64,000 bases of DNA from Faecalibacterium sp. I4-3-84 (GCF_023347255.1 NZ_CP094466.1:434001-498000), one strand, 5' to 3'; counted from the stretch's first letter, positions 1 to 9,542 are shown. A program made the numbers and translations. Notes: a model not told the origin generated them from the sequence alone.

Positions 1-186
1 AACGCAGAAAAGTTTATGAATGTTGTTCGGCGGCATACCAGCTTTGAAGAACTTACCCCTACTCTGTTGCGGGAGTTTGTAGAGAAAATCGTTGTGCATG
101 AGTGCAGCTATGACGAGAACAAGACCCGTAGGCAGGACATTGAGATTTATTATTCTTTTGTTGGCAAGGTGGACTTGCCCGAATAA
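1..186 (+). CDS. Serine recombinase, C-terminal tail (partial)
   Basis: The frame is open from base 1 and ends at TAA 184-186, leaving 61 residues. The tail, with REFVEKIVVHE and a final YYSFVGKVDLPE, resembles the C-terminus of large serine recombinases of the DUF4368 type, where it follows the zinc-ribbon and coiled-coil part. The catalytic domain lies left of the window and cannot be inspected. About 90 bases after the stop the sequence becomes the 3' part of a maff2-type ICE gene. I infer that this is the last gene of a smaller element inserted into maff2. The family call rests on a short tail. Confidence 0.7.
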   Translation, partial: NAEKFMNVVRRHTSFEELTPTLLREFVEKIVVHECSYDENKTRRQDIEIYYSFVGKVDLPE

Positions 187-274
187 CCGCCCGACCTATC
201 CGACATACCTCATGTGCCGGATAGGAACGGCAAAATTTTTTACACTTCTATTACTTCTTTATCACACATCAGTA

Positions 275-367
275 AAAAGTCAGGGTATGAAGCAGCTCAT
301 GGCTGGCGGCGGTGTTGCCCTGATTGGCATCACCCTGATCCCCCTGCTGAGCGGTCTGTTCGGCTAA
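275..367 (+). pseudogene. Maff2-family protein, 3' fragment
   Basis: The frame from about 275 to TAA 365-367 encodes KSQGMKQLMAGGG followed by a hydrophobic helix ending PLLSGLFG. This is the conserved C-terminal half of the small Maff2 membrane proteins that precede the VirB6-like gene in Tn1549-type ICEs. The usual N-terminal half is missing; upstream codons come from the tail region of the recombinase element. I read it as a target gene cut by integration. The exact crossover cannot be fixed without the other junction. Confidence 0.7.
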
Positions 368-374
368 TCTTTTC

Positions 375-401
375 CGGGCGGCGTCTGCCGCCCCGTACAT
401 A
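375..401 (+). other. Intercistronic hairpin followed by TACATA (site 1)
   Basis: CGGGCGGC pairs with GCCGCCCCG (387-395) across a 4-nt loop and TACATA follows directly at 396-401. There is no T-tract, so it is not a textbook terminator. The same arrangement recurs at 9488, 13224, 26557, 43504 and 45076, always between a stop codon and the next gene. Confidence 0.6.
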
Positions 402-509
402 TTTACTTGCAAGTGTTTCCAGCCCCTCCGTGGCAAACGGATTCTTATCACAAGAGGAAACGCATTGCAAATCGAATATTCACCTTTATACTGAAAGGAC
501 GGTGCTATT

Positions 510-578
510 ATGCAGATTCTGACTCACCTTATTTTTCTGCTCAACCTGCTCAAGACCCTTATCAACCATTTTTCTTGA
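510..578 (+). CDS. Possible 22-residue hydrophobic peptide
   Basis: ATG 510 follows AAAGGAC at suitable spacing and opens a frame of 22 residues rich in Leu and Ile, ending at TGA 576-578, just before the VirB6-like gene. It could be a tiny membrane peptide of the transfer operon or a chance frame. I do not recognise it. Confidence 0.3.
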   Translation: MQILTHLIFLLNLLKTLINHFS

Positions 579-594
579 TAGGTGGTGGCGCTGA

Positions 595-1461
595 GTGGAA
601 ACAGTTCTCAAAGCGATCTCAGATTGGATCAAGTCGCTGCTGACAGCGGCGATCATGTCCAATCTTTCCGGCTTGTTTGATGATGTGAATACCCAAGTGG
701 GCAACATCGCACAACAGGTCGGCACCAAACCATCCAGTTTTGAACCGAGAGTTTTTGCCATGATTGAAGCCCTCTCTCGAAATGTGGTGCTGCCCATTGC
801 AGGCGTGATTTTGACCTTCATTGCCTGTTATGAATTGATTGAGATGATCACCCAGCATAACAACATGGCACAATTTGAACCTGCGCTGCTGATGAAATGG
901 ATCTTCAAAACTGCCATTTCGGTCTGGATGATCTCCAACACTTTCGACATCATCATGGCGGTGTTCGATGTGACGCAGCAGGTGGTGGCAAATTCCAGCG
1001 GCATCATCAGCGGCAACACACGGGTGAACGACATCGGGCTTTCCATGTTGCAATCCAGCATGATGCAGATGGACGTAGGACCCTTGTTCGGACTGTTCTT
1101 GCAGTCCTTCTTCATCGGTATCACCATGCGCATCCTGTCCATCGTGATTTTCGTCATCGTCTACGGAAGAATGATTGAAATCTACATGATGGTCAGTCTG
1201 GCTCCAGTGCCCATGGCAACATGGGGCAACCACGAGCAATCCCATGTTGGACAGAACTATCTCCGTTCTCTGTTTGCGCTGGGATTTCAGGGCTTCCTGA
1301 TCCTGATCTGCGTGGCGATCTATGCCGTTCTGCTTCAGAATGTTGCCATATCCGGGGATGCCATCAACTCGATCTGGAGCATCGTGGGGTACACGGTGCT
1401 GCTATGCTTTACGCTGTTCAAGACTGGTTCCGTCGCCCGAAGCATTCTGGGCGCACACTAA
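595..1461 (+). CDS. VirB6/TrbL-like conjugal transfer membrane protein
   Basis: Start is GTG 595 with AGGTGG about 10 bases upstream; product is 288 residues. It has several hydrophobic segments, for example around residues 65-85 (VLPIAGVILTFIACYELIEM), 100-120, 165-200 and 220-270. This is the pattern of the polytopic inner-membrane channel subunit of Gram-positive type IV secretion systems. It lies between the maff2 remnant and prgI, the standard Tn1549-family order (maff2, virB6-like, prgI, virB4). The stop at 1459-1461 abuts the ribosome-binding site of the next gene, so the genes are co-transcribed. Function is inferred from order and membrane topology, not from a catalytic motif. Confidence 0.82.
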   Translation: METVLKAISDWIKSLLTAAIMSNLSGLFDDVNTQVGNIAQQVGTKPSSFEPRVFAMIEALSRNVVLPIAGVILTFIACYELIEMITQHNNMAQFEPALLMKWIFKTAISVWMISNTFDIIMAVFDVTQQVVANSSGIISGNTRVNDIGLSMLQSSMMQMDVGPLFGLFLQSFFIGITMRILSIVIFVIVYGRMIEIYMMVSLAPVPMATWGNHEQSHVGQNYLRSLFALGFQGFLILICVAIYAVLLQNVAISGDAINSIWSIVGYTVLLCFTLFKTGSVARSILGAH

Positions 1462-1473
1462 GGAGGTGGAATT

Positions 1474-1836
1474 TTGGCAGCTTATATTTCCGTGCCGCGC
1501 GATTTCAGCAAGGTGAAGTCCAAAGTAGCCTTCAACCTGACCGCCCGGCAGCTTATCTGTTTTGGTGCAGCGGCAGTCGTAGGGGTGCCGCTGTTTTTTG
1601 TTCTGCGGGACACCGCTGGCAATTCCGGTGCTACCCTCGGCATGATGGCGGTCATGCTGCCCATGTTCTTTCTGGCCATGTATCAGAAGAACGGTCAGCC
1701 GGCTGAAAAGATCCTGCGGTACTACTTTCAGGCGCGCTTTGTTCGCCCGAAGGTGCGTCCGTACCAGACCCGCAATTACTATGCACTGCTTGTGAAGGGA
1801 GATGACGCCCATGATTCCGTTTCTGAAAAAGAATAA
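1474..1836 (+). CDS. prgI: PrgI family (VirB3-like) conjugation protein
   Basis: TTG 1474 is preceded by a strong AGGAGGTGG (1461-1469). The 120-residue product starts MAAYISVPRDFSKVKSK, typical of PrgI proteins, with two membrane segments near residues 25-65 and a basic C-terminal tail. PrgI and VirB3-like proteins pair with the VirB4 ATPase at the membrane, and virB4 follows here with a 35-bp overlap. The unusual TTG start is accepted because of the ribosome-binding site and the conserved N-terminus. Confidence 0.87.
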   Translation: MAAYISVPRDFSKVKSKVAFNLTARQLICFGAAAVVGVPLFFVLRDTAGNSGATLGMMAVMLPMFFLAMYQKNGQPAEKILRYYFQARFVRPKVRPYQTRNYYALLVKGDDAHDSVSEKE

Positions 1837-4177
1837 GGACGGCAGGAAGCCGCCCAAGTCCACGGTGCCCCGCACGGCACAGGAGAGCATTCCGTTCCAG
1901 CGGATGTTTGAGGACGGTACCTGCCGTGTCCGTCCCGGCTACTACACCCGCACCATCCAGTATCAGGATATCAACTATCAGTTGGCGCAGCAGGAGGACA
2001 AGACCGCCATCTTTGAGGAATGGTGCTCTTTTCTCAACTTTTTCGACAGCTCTATCCACTTTGAACTGTCTTTCGTGAATACCGCTACCGATTCGGCAGA
2101 CTTCGAGAAGTCCATCCGCATCCCGTACCAGCAGGATGGCTTTGATGATGTGCGAGCCGAGTACAGCCAGATGTTGCGGCAGCAGCTTTCCAAGGGCAAC
2201 AACGGCCTGACCAAGACCAAATTCCTGACCTATGGCATCGAGGGCGACAGCATGGCGCAGGTCAAACCTCGGTTAGAGCACATCCAGAACGACCTGATGA
2301 ACAACTTTCACAGGTTGGGCGTTCTGGCAAAGCCGCTGGACGGTACGGAGCGTCTGCGGCTGATGCACGGGATGCTGAACATGGATGGAGCCAACAAGTT
2401 CCACTTCAACTGGAAAGACCTTGTGCCCAGTGGTCTGTCCGTAAAGGATGCCATTGCCCCCACTGCGCTGGCGTTTAAGAACAGCCGTACCTTTCAGGTG
2501 GGCGGCATCTTCGGGGCGGTCAGCTTCCTGAATATTACGGCTTCTGACCTGAGCGATCAGCTTTTGAAGGATTTCCTTGATATGGATTCCAGCCAGATCG
2601 TTACCATGCACATCCAGTCCGTTGACCAGAACAAGGCCATCAAAACCATCAAGCACACCATCACGGAACTGGACCGCAGCAAAATCGAAGAGCAGAAGAA
2701 AGCCGTCCGCGCAGGATACGATATGGACGTTTTGCCGTCCGATTTGGCAACCTACGGCAGAGATGCCAAGGCACTTTTGAAGGAATTGCAGAGCCAGAAC
2801 GAGCGGATGTTCCTTGTCACTTTTCTGGTGTTGAACACCGGCAAGACCGAGCAGGAACTGGAAACCAACGTGTTTCAGGCAGTCAGTATTGCCCAGAAGC
2901 ACAACTGCGAATTATGCCGCCTTGATTTTCAGCAGGAGCAGGGGCTTATGTCCTCGCTGCCGCTGGCAGACTGCCAGATCGAAATTCAGCGGGGACTGAC
3001 CACCAGCAGCACGGCAATTTTTGTGCCGTTTACTACGCAGGAGCTGTTCGACAACGGTAAGGAAAGCCTGTACTACGGTTTGAACGCCCTGTCCAATAAC
3101 CTGATTATGGTGGACCGCAAAAAGCTGAAAAACCCCAACGGTCTGATTCTGGGCACTCCCGGCTCTGGCAAGTCGTTCAGCGCAAAGCGAGAAATTTGCA
3201 ATGCTTTTCTCGTCACGGATGACGATATTCTTGTGTGCGATCCTGAGTCGGAGTATGCTCCACTGGTGGAACGTCTGCATGGGCAGGTCATCCATATCAG
3301 CCCTTCCAGCACCCAGTATATCAACCCCATGGACATCAACACAAACTATTCCGAGGAAGATAATCCGCTGGCTTTGAAAGCCGATTTTATTCTTTCCCTT
3401 TGCGAACTTGTAGTCGGCGGCAAAGAGGGGTTGAAGCCTGTGGAGAAAACGGTCATTGACCGCTGCGTCCACAAAATCTATGCTCCTTACTTTGAGCACC
3501 CCTGTCCCGAAACCGTGCCGATGCTGGAAGATCTCTACAATGCTCTGCTGACGCAGGATGAGCCGGAAGCCCATCATGTTGCAGCTGCTCTGGAAATCTA
3601 CGTCAAGGGCAGTCTGAATATCTTCAACCACCGCACCAACGTGGATATCGACAACCGCATCGTCTGCTATGACATCAAGCAGTTGGGAAAGCAGCTGAAA
3701 AAGCTGGGTATGCTCATCGTGCAGGATCAGGTCTGGGGCCGTGTGACCGCCAATCGCTCCGTTGGCAAATCGACCCGATACTACGCCGATGAGTTCCACC
3801 TTTTGCTGAAAGACGAGCAGACAGCCGCCTATTCCGTGGAGATTTGGAAACGTTTCCGTAAGTGGGGCGGCATCCCGACAGCCTTAACACAGAATGTGAA
3901 GGATCTGTTGGCAAGTCCCGAAGTATCGAATATTTTTGAAAATTCGGACTTCGTTTATATGCTGAATCAGGCCAACGGCGACCGGCAGATTCTTGCGAAA
4001 CAGCTTAATATTTCGCCCCATCAGCTTTCCTATGTGACCCACTCCGGCGAGGGCGAAGGGCTGCTGTTTTTCGGCAACGTGATCCTGCCCTTCGTTGACC
4101 ACTTTCCGAAAGACCTTGAACTCTACCGCATCCTGACCACCCGCCTGTCGGAAGTTGTGGAGGCAAAGCATGAATAA
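1802..4177 (+). CDS. virB4: VirB4-family conjugation ATPase
   Basis: The product is 791 residues, the usual length for TraE/VirB4-type ATPases of Tn916/Tn1549-like elements. Walker A is GTPGSGKS near residue 450 and Walker B lies in YYADEFHLLL near residue 660. The N-terminal half carries the usual VirB4 domain. The enzyme powers substrate transfer and channel assembly at the inner membrane. ATG 1802 overlaps the 3' end of prgI; ATG 1811 (MIPFLKK) is an alternative start. The 3' end overlaps the start of the NlpC/P60 gene by 8 bases, indicating translational coupling. Confidence 0.95.
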   Translation: MTPMIPFLKKNKDGRKPPKSTVPRTAQESIPFQRMFEDGTCRVRPGYYTRTIQYQDINYQLAQQEDKTAIFEEWCSFLNFFDSSIHFELSFVNTATDSADFEKSIRIPYQQDGFDDVRAEYSQMLRQQLSKGNNGLTKTKFLTYGIEGDSMAQVKPRLEHIQNDLMNNFHRLGVLAKPLDGTERLRLMHGMLNMDGANKFHFNWKDLVPSGLSVKDAIAPTALAFKNSRTFQVGGIFGAVSFLNITASDLSDQLLKDFLDMDSSQIVTMHIQSVDQNKAIKTIKHTITELDRSKIEEQKKAVRAGYDMDVLPSDLATYGRDAKALLKELQSQNERMFLVTFLVLNTGKTEQELETNVFQAVSIAQKHNCELCRLDFQQEQGLMSSLPLADCQIEIQRGLTTSSTAIFVPFTTQELFDNGKESLYYGLNALSNNLIMVDRKKLKNPNGLILGTPGSGKSFSAKREICNAFLVTDDDILVCDPESEYAPLVERLHGQVIHISPSSTQYINPMDINTNYSEEDNPLALKADFILSLCELVVGGKEGLKPVEKTVIDRCVHKIYAPYFEHPCPETVPMLEDLYNALLTQDEPEAHHVAAALEIYVKGSLNIFNHRTNVDIDNRIVCYDIKQLGKQLKKLGMLIVQDQVWGRVTANRSVGKSTRYYADEFHLLLKDEQTAAYSVEIWKRFRKWGGIPTALTQNVKDLLASPEVSNIFENSDFVYMLNQANGDRQILAKQLNISPHQLSYVTHSGEGEGLLFFGNVILPFVDHFPKDLELYRILTTRLSEVVEAKHE

Positions 4178-5816
4178 GAAACAGCCGAAGCTGAAATTTG
4201 AGGAGGACAAGGAACGCACTGCAACACGCTCCCCTCCGAAAAAGGAAAAGGTGGAGCAGACGCAGCCCCGAAAGAAACTGAAACTGGATGCCGACAAAGC
4301 TGCCGAAAAAGCACAACATCTACGCTTTGGCAAAGCCGAGATCACCCCGGACGAAGCATCCCGCATGACAAAAGCCCAGAAACGAGAGATGTACGCTTCG
4401 GCCATTGCCCGGTCTGCGGCTCACCGGGAAGTTGACCAGTATGAGGATGATAATGTCGGCACGCAGGCTCTCAACGAGGGACTGAAAACAGAAGAATCTG
4501 CTGCGGATTTTTCCAAAAGCCGCTATTCTCGTAAGCTCAAGAAGAAAGCCAAGCTCCAAGCAAAAAAGAAGCTCAGAGCTACAAAATCTTCTGCCCATGA
4601 GCCGGACAAGGTACAAAATGCAGGAGAGGCCAACGTCATTCATAGTGACAGCGGCGAGGGTGGTTCCAACTGGCTTTCCCGGTGGCGGCAGAAACAGGAC
4701 GTTCGCAAAAGCTACTATGCTGCTGCCCGGTCGGGCGGCACCGCAGCACAGACCGCTGGCGGGCAAAAGATCACATCCAGCGGTGCATCTGTCACTAAGT
4801 CCGGTGTAGAGCAGGTCATTGATAAGGGCAAGTCGGCTGTCAGCACTGCCGTCAACGGCATTGCCAATTTTGCAAAGAGCAACGCACACGTTTTGGTGAT
4901 CGTGGGCGTTTTTCTTTTGCTCCTGATGCTGGTCATGTCGGCATTTTCGTCCTGTTCCATTCTGTTCTCCGGCACCACGCAGGTATCCGGGCAGACCATG
5001 TACTCCGCTGAGGACAGGGACATCCGGGGCGCAGAACAGGACTATAAGAAGCTGGAAAAGGAACTGGATAAAAAAATCAAGCGCACCCCCACCGACCACC
5101 CCGGCTACAACGAGTACCAGTACCATCTGGATGCTATTGAGCACGACCCGTGGCAGTTGACGTCGTTCCTGACCACTTTGTATGACGATTACACCCGGTC
5201 GGAGGTGCAGAGCAAATTGAAGGAGACCTTCAAAAAACAGTACAAGCTGACCACATGGGTGGAGGTGCAGATACGGTATAAGACGGTCTGGGTCATCAGC
5301 CCGGCAGGAATCCCGGTCCCCACGCAGGTGCCCTACGAGTACAAAATCTTCCACACCAAATTGGTGAACAAAGGGCTGGAAGTCGTTATCCGGGAGGAAC
5401 TGGACAACGACCAGTGGAAACGGTACGAGATCTTTCAGGACACGCTGGGCGGTCGGCCTTATCTGTTCAACGGTGGTCTGCCGCCCGGTGGCTCCGATGG
5501 TTCCGGCACACCGGGCATCGACTATCAGATTCCGGCAGAAGCCCTGACGGATGAGGAGTTCGCCGCCATCTACAAGGAAGCCCAAAAGTATGTGGGCACA
5601 CCCTACGTCTGGGGTGGCTCCACCCCGGAAACAGGCTTCGATTGCAGCGGCTATGTTTGCTGGGTTTATAACCAGAACGGCTACGATGTGGGGCGCACCA
5701 CCGCCAACGGCCTGTGGAACAAGAGCCAGCACATCAGCGAGGCAGAAGCAAAGCCCGGTGACCTTGTTTTCTTCGAGGGAACGTATGATACCCCCGGAAA
5801 AAGTCATGTGGGCATC
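4170..5816 (+). CDS. Bitopic NlpC/P60 peptidoglycan hydrolase, exon 1 (CD1108-like)
   Basis: Start is ATG 4170 with GGAGG at 4159-4163; an upstream in-frame TTG at 4155 lacks such a site. Residues 1-235 are Lys/Gln-rich and cytoplasmic, one membrane helix spans about 240-262, and the extracellular part ends in an NlpC/P60 domain. FDCSGY (Cys near 492) and GKSHVGI (His near 547) supply two catalytic residues. The frame is interrupted after the Ile codon of SHVGI by a group II intron at 5817. The 549 codons here join in frame to 8380-8490 (36 codons), giving a 585-residue protein after splicing. It would locally open the wall for the conjugation channel. Read-through into the intron would replace the C-terminus with about 16 unrelated residues. 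Confidence 0.9.
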
Positions 5817-6461
5817 GTGCGTCCAGTAAGGACGATAGTAGAAGTAGAGAAAGGAGGCTGTGGTTAAGGTACTACCCCGCAAAGCAACGCGGGAATCCAC
5901 CTGCTTTACCGAAAATCGAAAGATGTACGGGAAAAGAGCACGGCAGGAAAGCGGCAAGTTGCCTAAAGACAATCGGGCACGACTGAACCGCGAGGATAAG
6001 TGAATACAAGGATAAAACTGAATTGTTTAAGGTGAGTTCCAAGCCCTTGTTACGTGTGGGCAAAGGAAAATTGTCTGAAACCTTTGGTACAGGGACCGTA
6101 GGAAATAGAGTCCTTCCTATGGGTTGCTAATCCCCTGTGCGGCACGTCGGAGAACCGATAGTAACGGAACAAAAGCATATCCGATAATTCACATTGACCT
6201 ACTACTATCGTCAACTGGAGATTGTCTAAACCGGAACGCTTGAAAAAGCTATGTGTAATGCAGCAATGTGATAAATTTCAAAGCTATGCTAGAAAGATGA
6301 CACTGAAAATCCGGCATGACAACGGAGCTTCTGTAGTAGTCCGAGAATCCTGAATTAACAGGAAAAGCCGTAAAATCGGATGCGGGAAAGCCGCTCACAT
6401 GGCGAAGAGAAGCAGTTTTTTGTGCATTAAAATCAGAAATTGATTAGAGAGGAAAGCCTCA

Positions 6462-8259
6462 ATGAAATCAACAATGGAGATTTTAACAAAATTACAAGAG
6501 AATTCCCAAAAGAACCAAGATGAAGTGTTTACACGACTGTACCGCTATCTTTTGAGGCCAGATATTTACTTCATCGCCTATCAGCATCTTTACTCCAATA
6601 AGGGTGCAGGAACGAAGGGTGTGAATGATGATACGGCTGATGGATTTAGCGAGCAGTATGTGACAGCCATCATTGAAGCATTGAGAACAGGGTCATATGA
6701 ACCCAAGCCGGTACGCAGAACCTATATTCAAAAGAAGAACGGCAAGCTGCGCCCGCTGGGACTTCCTGTATTCGCTGACAAGCTGGTGCAAGAAGCTATC
6801 CGTATGATTCTGGAAGCCATCTACGAGCCAATTTTCTCTATCTATTCCCACGGCTTTCGACCGGGCAGAAGCTGCCACACGGCACTTGCCATGATCAAGC
6901 ATGAGTTTACCGGAGCAAAGTGGTTCATTGAGGGCGACATCAAGGGATGTTTTGATAACATCGACCATTCCACGCTGATTGGTGTGCTGAACCGAAAAAT
7001 CAAGGATGCTCGTTTTCTGAACCTGATTCGTATGTTTCTGAAAGCCGGCTATATGGAAGACTGGAATTTCCATGAAACCTATAGCGGATGCCCGCAGGGT
7101 GGAATCATCTCCCCGATTCTTGCAAACATTTATCTGAACGAACTGGACAGGTATATTACGCAGCTGAAGAAGGAATTTGACCACGGATACAATCCGAGAA
7201 ACTTTACGGAAGAATACAACACGATAAGACACAAACGAGATGCACTGCATGAGAAAATCAAGAAAGCTGAAGGAACAATGCGGGAGCAACTGATTGCTCA
7301 GCACAAGCAACTGACAAAGCAGTTATTTCGGACACCTGCAAAAGCATGTACCGATAAGCGATTGAAATATGTTCGCTATGCAGATGACTTTCTGATTGCA
7401 GTCAATGGGACAAGAGAGGAATGCGAAGCGATTAAGGCAAAACTCACGGATTTTGTCCGGGACACTCTGGAAATGGAGTTGAGTCAAGAAAAGACCCTCA
7501 TTACGCACAGCAATACTCCTGCCCGATTTCTTGGTTTTGATGTTCGGGTGCGCAGGGATGCCAGTGTCAAACGCTCTGGAAAACGAAAAATGCGCACTAT
7601 GAACAACAAAGTGGAACTCAATATTCCACTGAAAGATAAGGTGGAGACCTATTTACTGTCCCATAGCATCGCTAAAAGGGATGGAAAGAGGTTGATTCCT
7701 ATTCATCGCCCCATTCTGCTGAACCGCACGGATTTGGAAATCGTAATGATTTATAATGCGGAACTCCGAGGGCTCTGTAACTATTATGCCATTGCAAGCA
7801 ACTTCAACAAGCTCGTTTACTTTGGCTATCTGATGGAATACAGCTGTCTGAAAACACTCGCAAACAAGCATCGCTCCCGAATTTCTAAGGTTCGTTATGA
7901 ATACAGAGATGGGACTGGCGCATGGGGGTGTTCCGTATGAAACCAAAAAGGGAAAACGCCGTATGATGTTCGCTAAGTACAGCGATTGCAAAGGCAAAGA
8001 TTTGACGGAAAAAATGCCCGATTTGGCGTATCGCTATTCGCACAACACAACATCCTTCGAGGAACGTCTGAAGGCCAAAGTCTGTGAAGTCTGCGGCTGT
8101 ACAGACAGCGATAGCTATGAAATCCACCATGTAAACAAGGTCAAAAACCTGAAAGGTAAAGCTGATTGGGAGAAAGTCATGCTGGCAAAGAGGCGCAAGA
8201 CAATCGTTGTGTGCCACAAATGCCACATGAGAATTCATCATGGAACTAAAACGGAATAA
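6462..8259 (+). pseudogene. ltrA: Group II intron reverse transcriptase-maturase with HNH domain, frameshifted
   Basis: The frame from ATG 6462 encodes reverse transcriptase blocks (FRPGRSCHTAL, GDIKGCFDNIDH, CPQGGIISP, YVRYADDFL) and a maturase (X) domain. It then meets an early stop at 7938-7940. Sequence from 7897 to 8259 in the +1-shifted frame continues the protein (GVPYETKKGKRRMMF...) into an HNH endonuclease domain with paired CxxC motifs (CEVCG and CHKCH) and EIHHVN. The break sits in a run of five G at 7924-7928; four G would restore one frame of about 598 residues. Without the shift the protein keeps RT and maturase but loses the endonuclease. A homopolymer sequencing error cannot be excluded. 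Confidence 0.9.
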
Positions 8260-8284
8260 CTTTTGAAATGGAGCAAAAAATGGG

Positions 8285-8318
8285 GAGCCGTGTGCGTTGA
8301 GAGGCGCAAGCACGGTTC
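8285..8318 (+). ncRNA. Group II intron domain V
   Basis: GAGCCGTGTGCGTT at the 5' side pairs with the GCAAGCACGGTTC side, a 34-nt hairpin of the canonical domain V size and layout. It is followed by the domain VI helix before the 3' splice site at 8379. Confidence 0.88.
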
Positions 8319-8379
8319 TGGGAGAGGTCTGTGCAAACCTGTCGTAGAAATACGATAAGGCGGCACTTTCCTACTCTAC

Positions 8380-8490
8380 TACCTCGGCAACGGTATGATG
8401 GTCAGTGCCGGAGACCCCATCAAGTACGCAAATATTCACTCGTCCTACTGGGAGAAGCATCTCGCCGGGTTTGGACGGCTTTCAAAATGA
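8380..8490 (+). CDS. NlpC/P60 peptidoglycan hydrolase, exon 2
   Basis: Thirty-six codons plus TGA 8488-8490 encode YLGNGMMVSAGDP...FGRLSK, the expected C-terminal end of the NlpC/P60 domain begun at 4170. It has no start codon of its own and is expressed only by intron splicing. Where many NlpC/P60 enzymes have a third polar residue in a GxMxHA-like motif, Ser is present here (MMVSA). Confidence 0.88.
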   Translation, partial: YLGNGMMVSAGDPIKYANIHSSYWEKHLAGFGRLSK

Positions 8491-8503
8491 TTGGAGGAGT
8501 TTT

Positions 8504-8767
8504 ATGAGCGAAAAATCGGATAAGCTGCGAGCGATGCTGGAAAAAGAGAAGGAGCGCCGCATCAAGTTGAACAATCGCATCGAGATTCTGGAGCGGCGCA
8601 TTCAGGAGGAAGATTCCGCCGAGGTCAACGAGATGGTGCGGACTGCCAAGGTCACGCCGGAACAGCTTGCCGCCCTGCTGCGGCAGTCTGCTGCCACCAC
8701 CCCGAACCCGGCTGCGCTGTCTGCCGTTGGTGCAACTTTTGAGGAGGTTGATACGGATGAAGATTAA
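8504..8767 (+). CDS. DUF4315 family ICE protein
   Basis: ATG 8504 follows GGAGGAG at 8493-8499 and the product is 87 residues. Residues 5-40 form a charged coiled coil (KLRAMLEKEKERRIKLNNRI) and the middle contains MVRTAKVTPEQLAALL, the pattern of DUF4315 proteins of Tn1549-type ICEs. It sits between the NlpC/P60 and DUF4366 genes, its normal place. Molecular role is unknown. Its translation depends on the transcript crossing the upstream intron. Confidence 0.82.
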   Translation: MSEKSDKLRAMLEKEKERRIKLNNRIEILERRIQEEDSAEVNEMVRTAKVTPEQLAALLRQSAATTPNPAALSAVGATFEEVDTDED

Positions 8768-9482
8768 GAAACTGGGTGCGCTGCTGGTATCGGCAGCACT
8801 GTGCGCTGGTATGGCGGCTCCCGCCTTCGCCTTTGAGGGCGAAGCTGCCCCGGTGGAACAGCCGGTTCTGCCGGAAGTCGTGGAGGAGGATATTGTCACC
8901 GTCACGGACGAAACCTCTGGTGCCCTGACCCCGGAGGGCAATCTGACGCTGGTGGACGATTACCACACCGACTATTCCGATGGCAGCGGACAGCAGTTTA
9001 TTACGCTGGTCAGCAAATCGGGCAATACCTTCTATCTGGTCATCGACAGGAACAGCAAAGGGGCGCAGACCGTCCACTTTATGAACCTTGTGGACGAAGC
9101 AGACCTGTTGGCACTGATGGAAGAGGATGCCGCCGATGCCTACACCGCCGAAAAAGAAGCGGCGTCGCAGGCAGAACAGGACAGGCTGAAAGCCGAGGAA
9201 GAAGCCAAGAAAGCCGCCGAAGAAGCGGCGGCATCTGGTACGGAACAGCCCAAGGAAAACAAGGTCACAAAGATCGCGTCCGGCTTTCTGGGGGTGGTCG
9301 TGCTGATTGCGCTGGTGGCAGGCGGCGGCTTCTACGCCTTTACGAAGCAAAAGCTGAAAAAGCAGGCCGAAAAAGAAGCCCTTGACCCCGATGCAGGTTA
9401 TACCGAGGACAAGGGCGATTTTGAGATTCCCACCGAGGATGAGCCGGAGGACACCGGCGAGGAAGATACCGAACCCATCTGA
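8757..9482 (+). CDS. DUF4366 family secreted or membrane ICE protein
   Basis: Start is ATG 8757 with GAGGAGG at 8741-8747, overlapping the upstream gene by 11 bases. The 241-residue product begins with a signal peptide (KKLGALLVSAALCAGMAAPAFA). It continues with an extracellular domain, a Glu/Ala/Lys-rich segment, a membrane helix (FLGVVVLIALVAGGGFY) near residues 180-200 and an acidic tail. This is the DUF4366 architecture found next to DUF4315 in conjugative elements, probably part of the surface-exposed transfer apparatus. No catalytic motif is visible. Confidence 0.82.
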   Translation: MKIKKLGALLVSAALCAGMAAPAFAFEGEAAPVEQPVLPEVVEEDIVTVTDETSGALTPEGNLTLVDDYHTDYSDGSGQQFITLVSKSGNTFYLVIDRNSKGAQTVHFMNLVDEADLLALMEEDAADAYTAEKEAASQAEQDRLKAEEEAKKAAEEAAASGTEQPKENKVTKIASGFLGVVVLIALVAGGGFYAFTKQKLKKQAEKEALDPDAGYTEDKGDFEIPTEDEPEDTGEEDTEPI

Positions 9483-9487
9483 TTTTA

Positions 9488-9511
9488 AGGCGGCGTTTTG
9501 CCGCCTACATA
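9488..9511 (+). other. Intercistronic hairpin with TACATA (site 2)
   Basis: AGGCGGC pairs with GCCGCCT (9500-9506) and TACATA overlaps its last base at 9506-9511. It lies between the DUF4366 stop and the topoisomerase start. Confidence 0.6.
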
Positions 9512-9542
9512 TTGCAATCCGAAACAGAATGGAGGGATATTT

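Larger units (their letters stand above)
5817..8379 (+). mobile_element. Group II intron inserted in the NlpC/P60 gene
   Basis: The 5' end is GTGCG at 5817, the group II consensus, directly after codon ATC of exon 1. The 3' end is ...TCTAC at 8379, so exon 2 resumes TAC CTC GGC (YLGNG), restoring the expected HVGIYLGNG of NlpC/P60 proteins. The 645 bases before the maturase frame hold the ribozyme domains I-III, domain V is a 34-nt hairpin at 8285-8318, and domain VI precedes the 3' end. Length is 2563 bp. The intron lies in the sense orientation, so splicing could leave the host protein intact. Confidence 0.93.

Noticed and set aside
4320-5972. 550-codon minus-strand open frame opposite the NlpC/P60 gene
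   Set aside because: It is the antisense shadow of a GC-rich coding region; composition is unnatural and the plus-strand gene has clear motifs and order.
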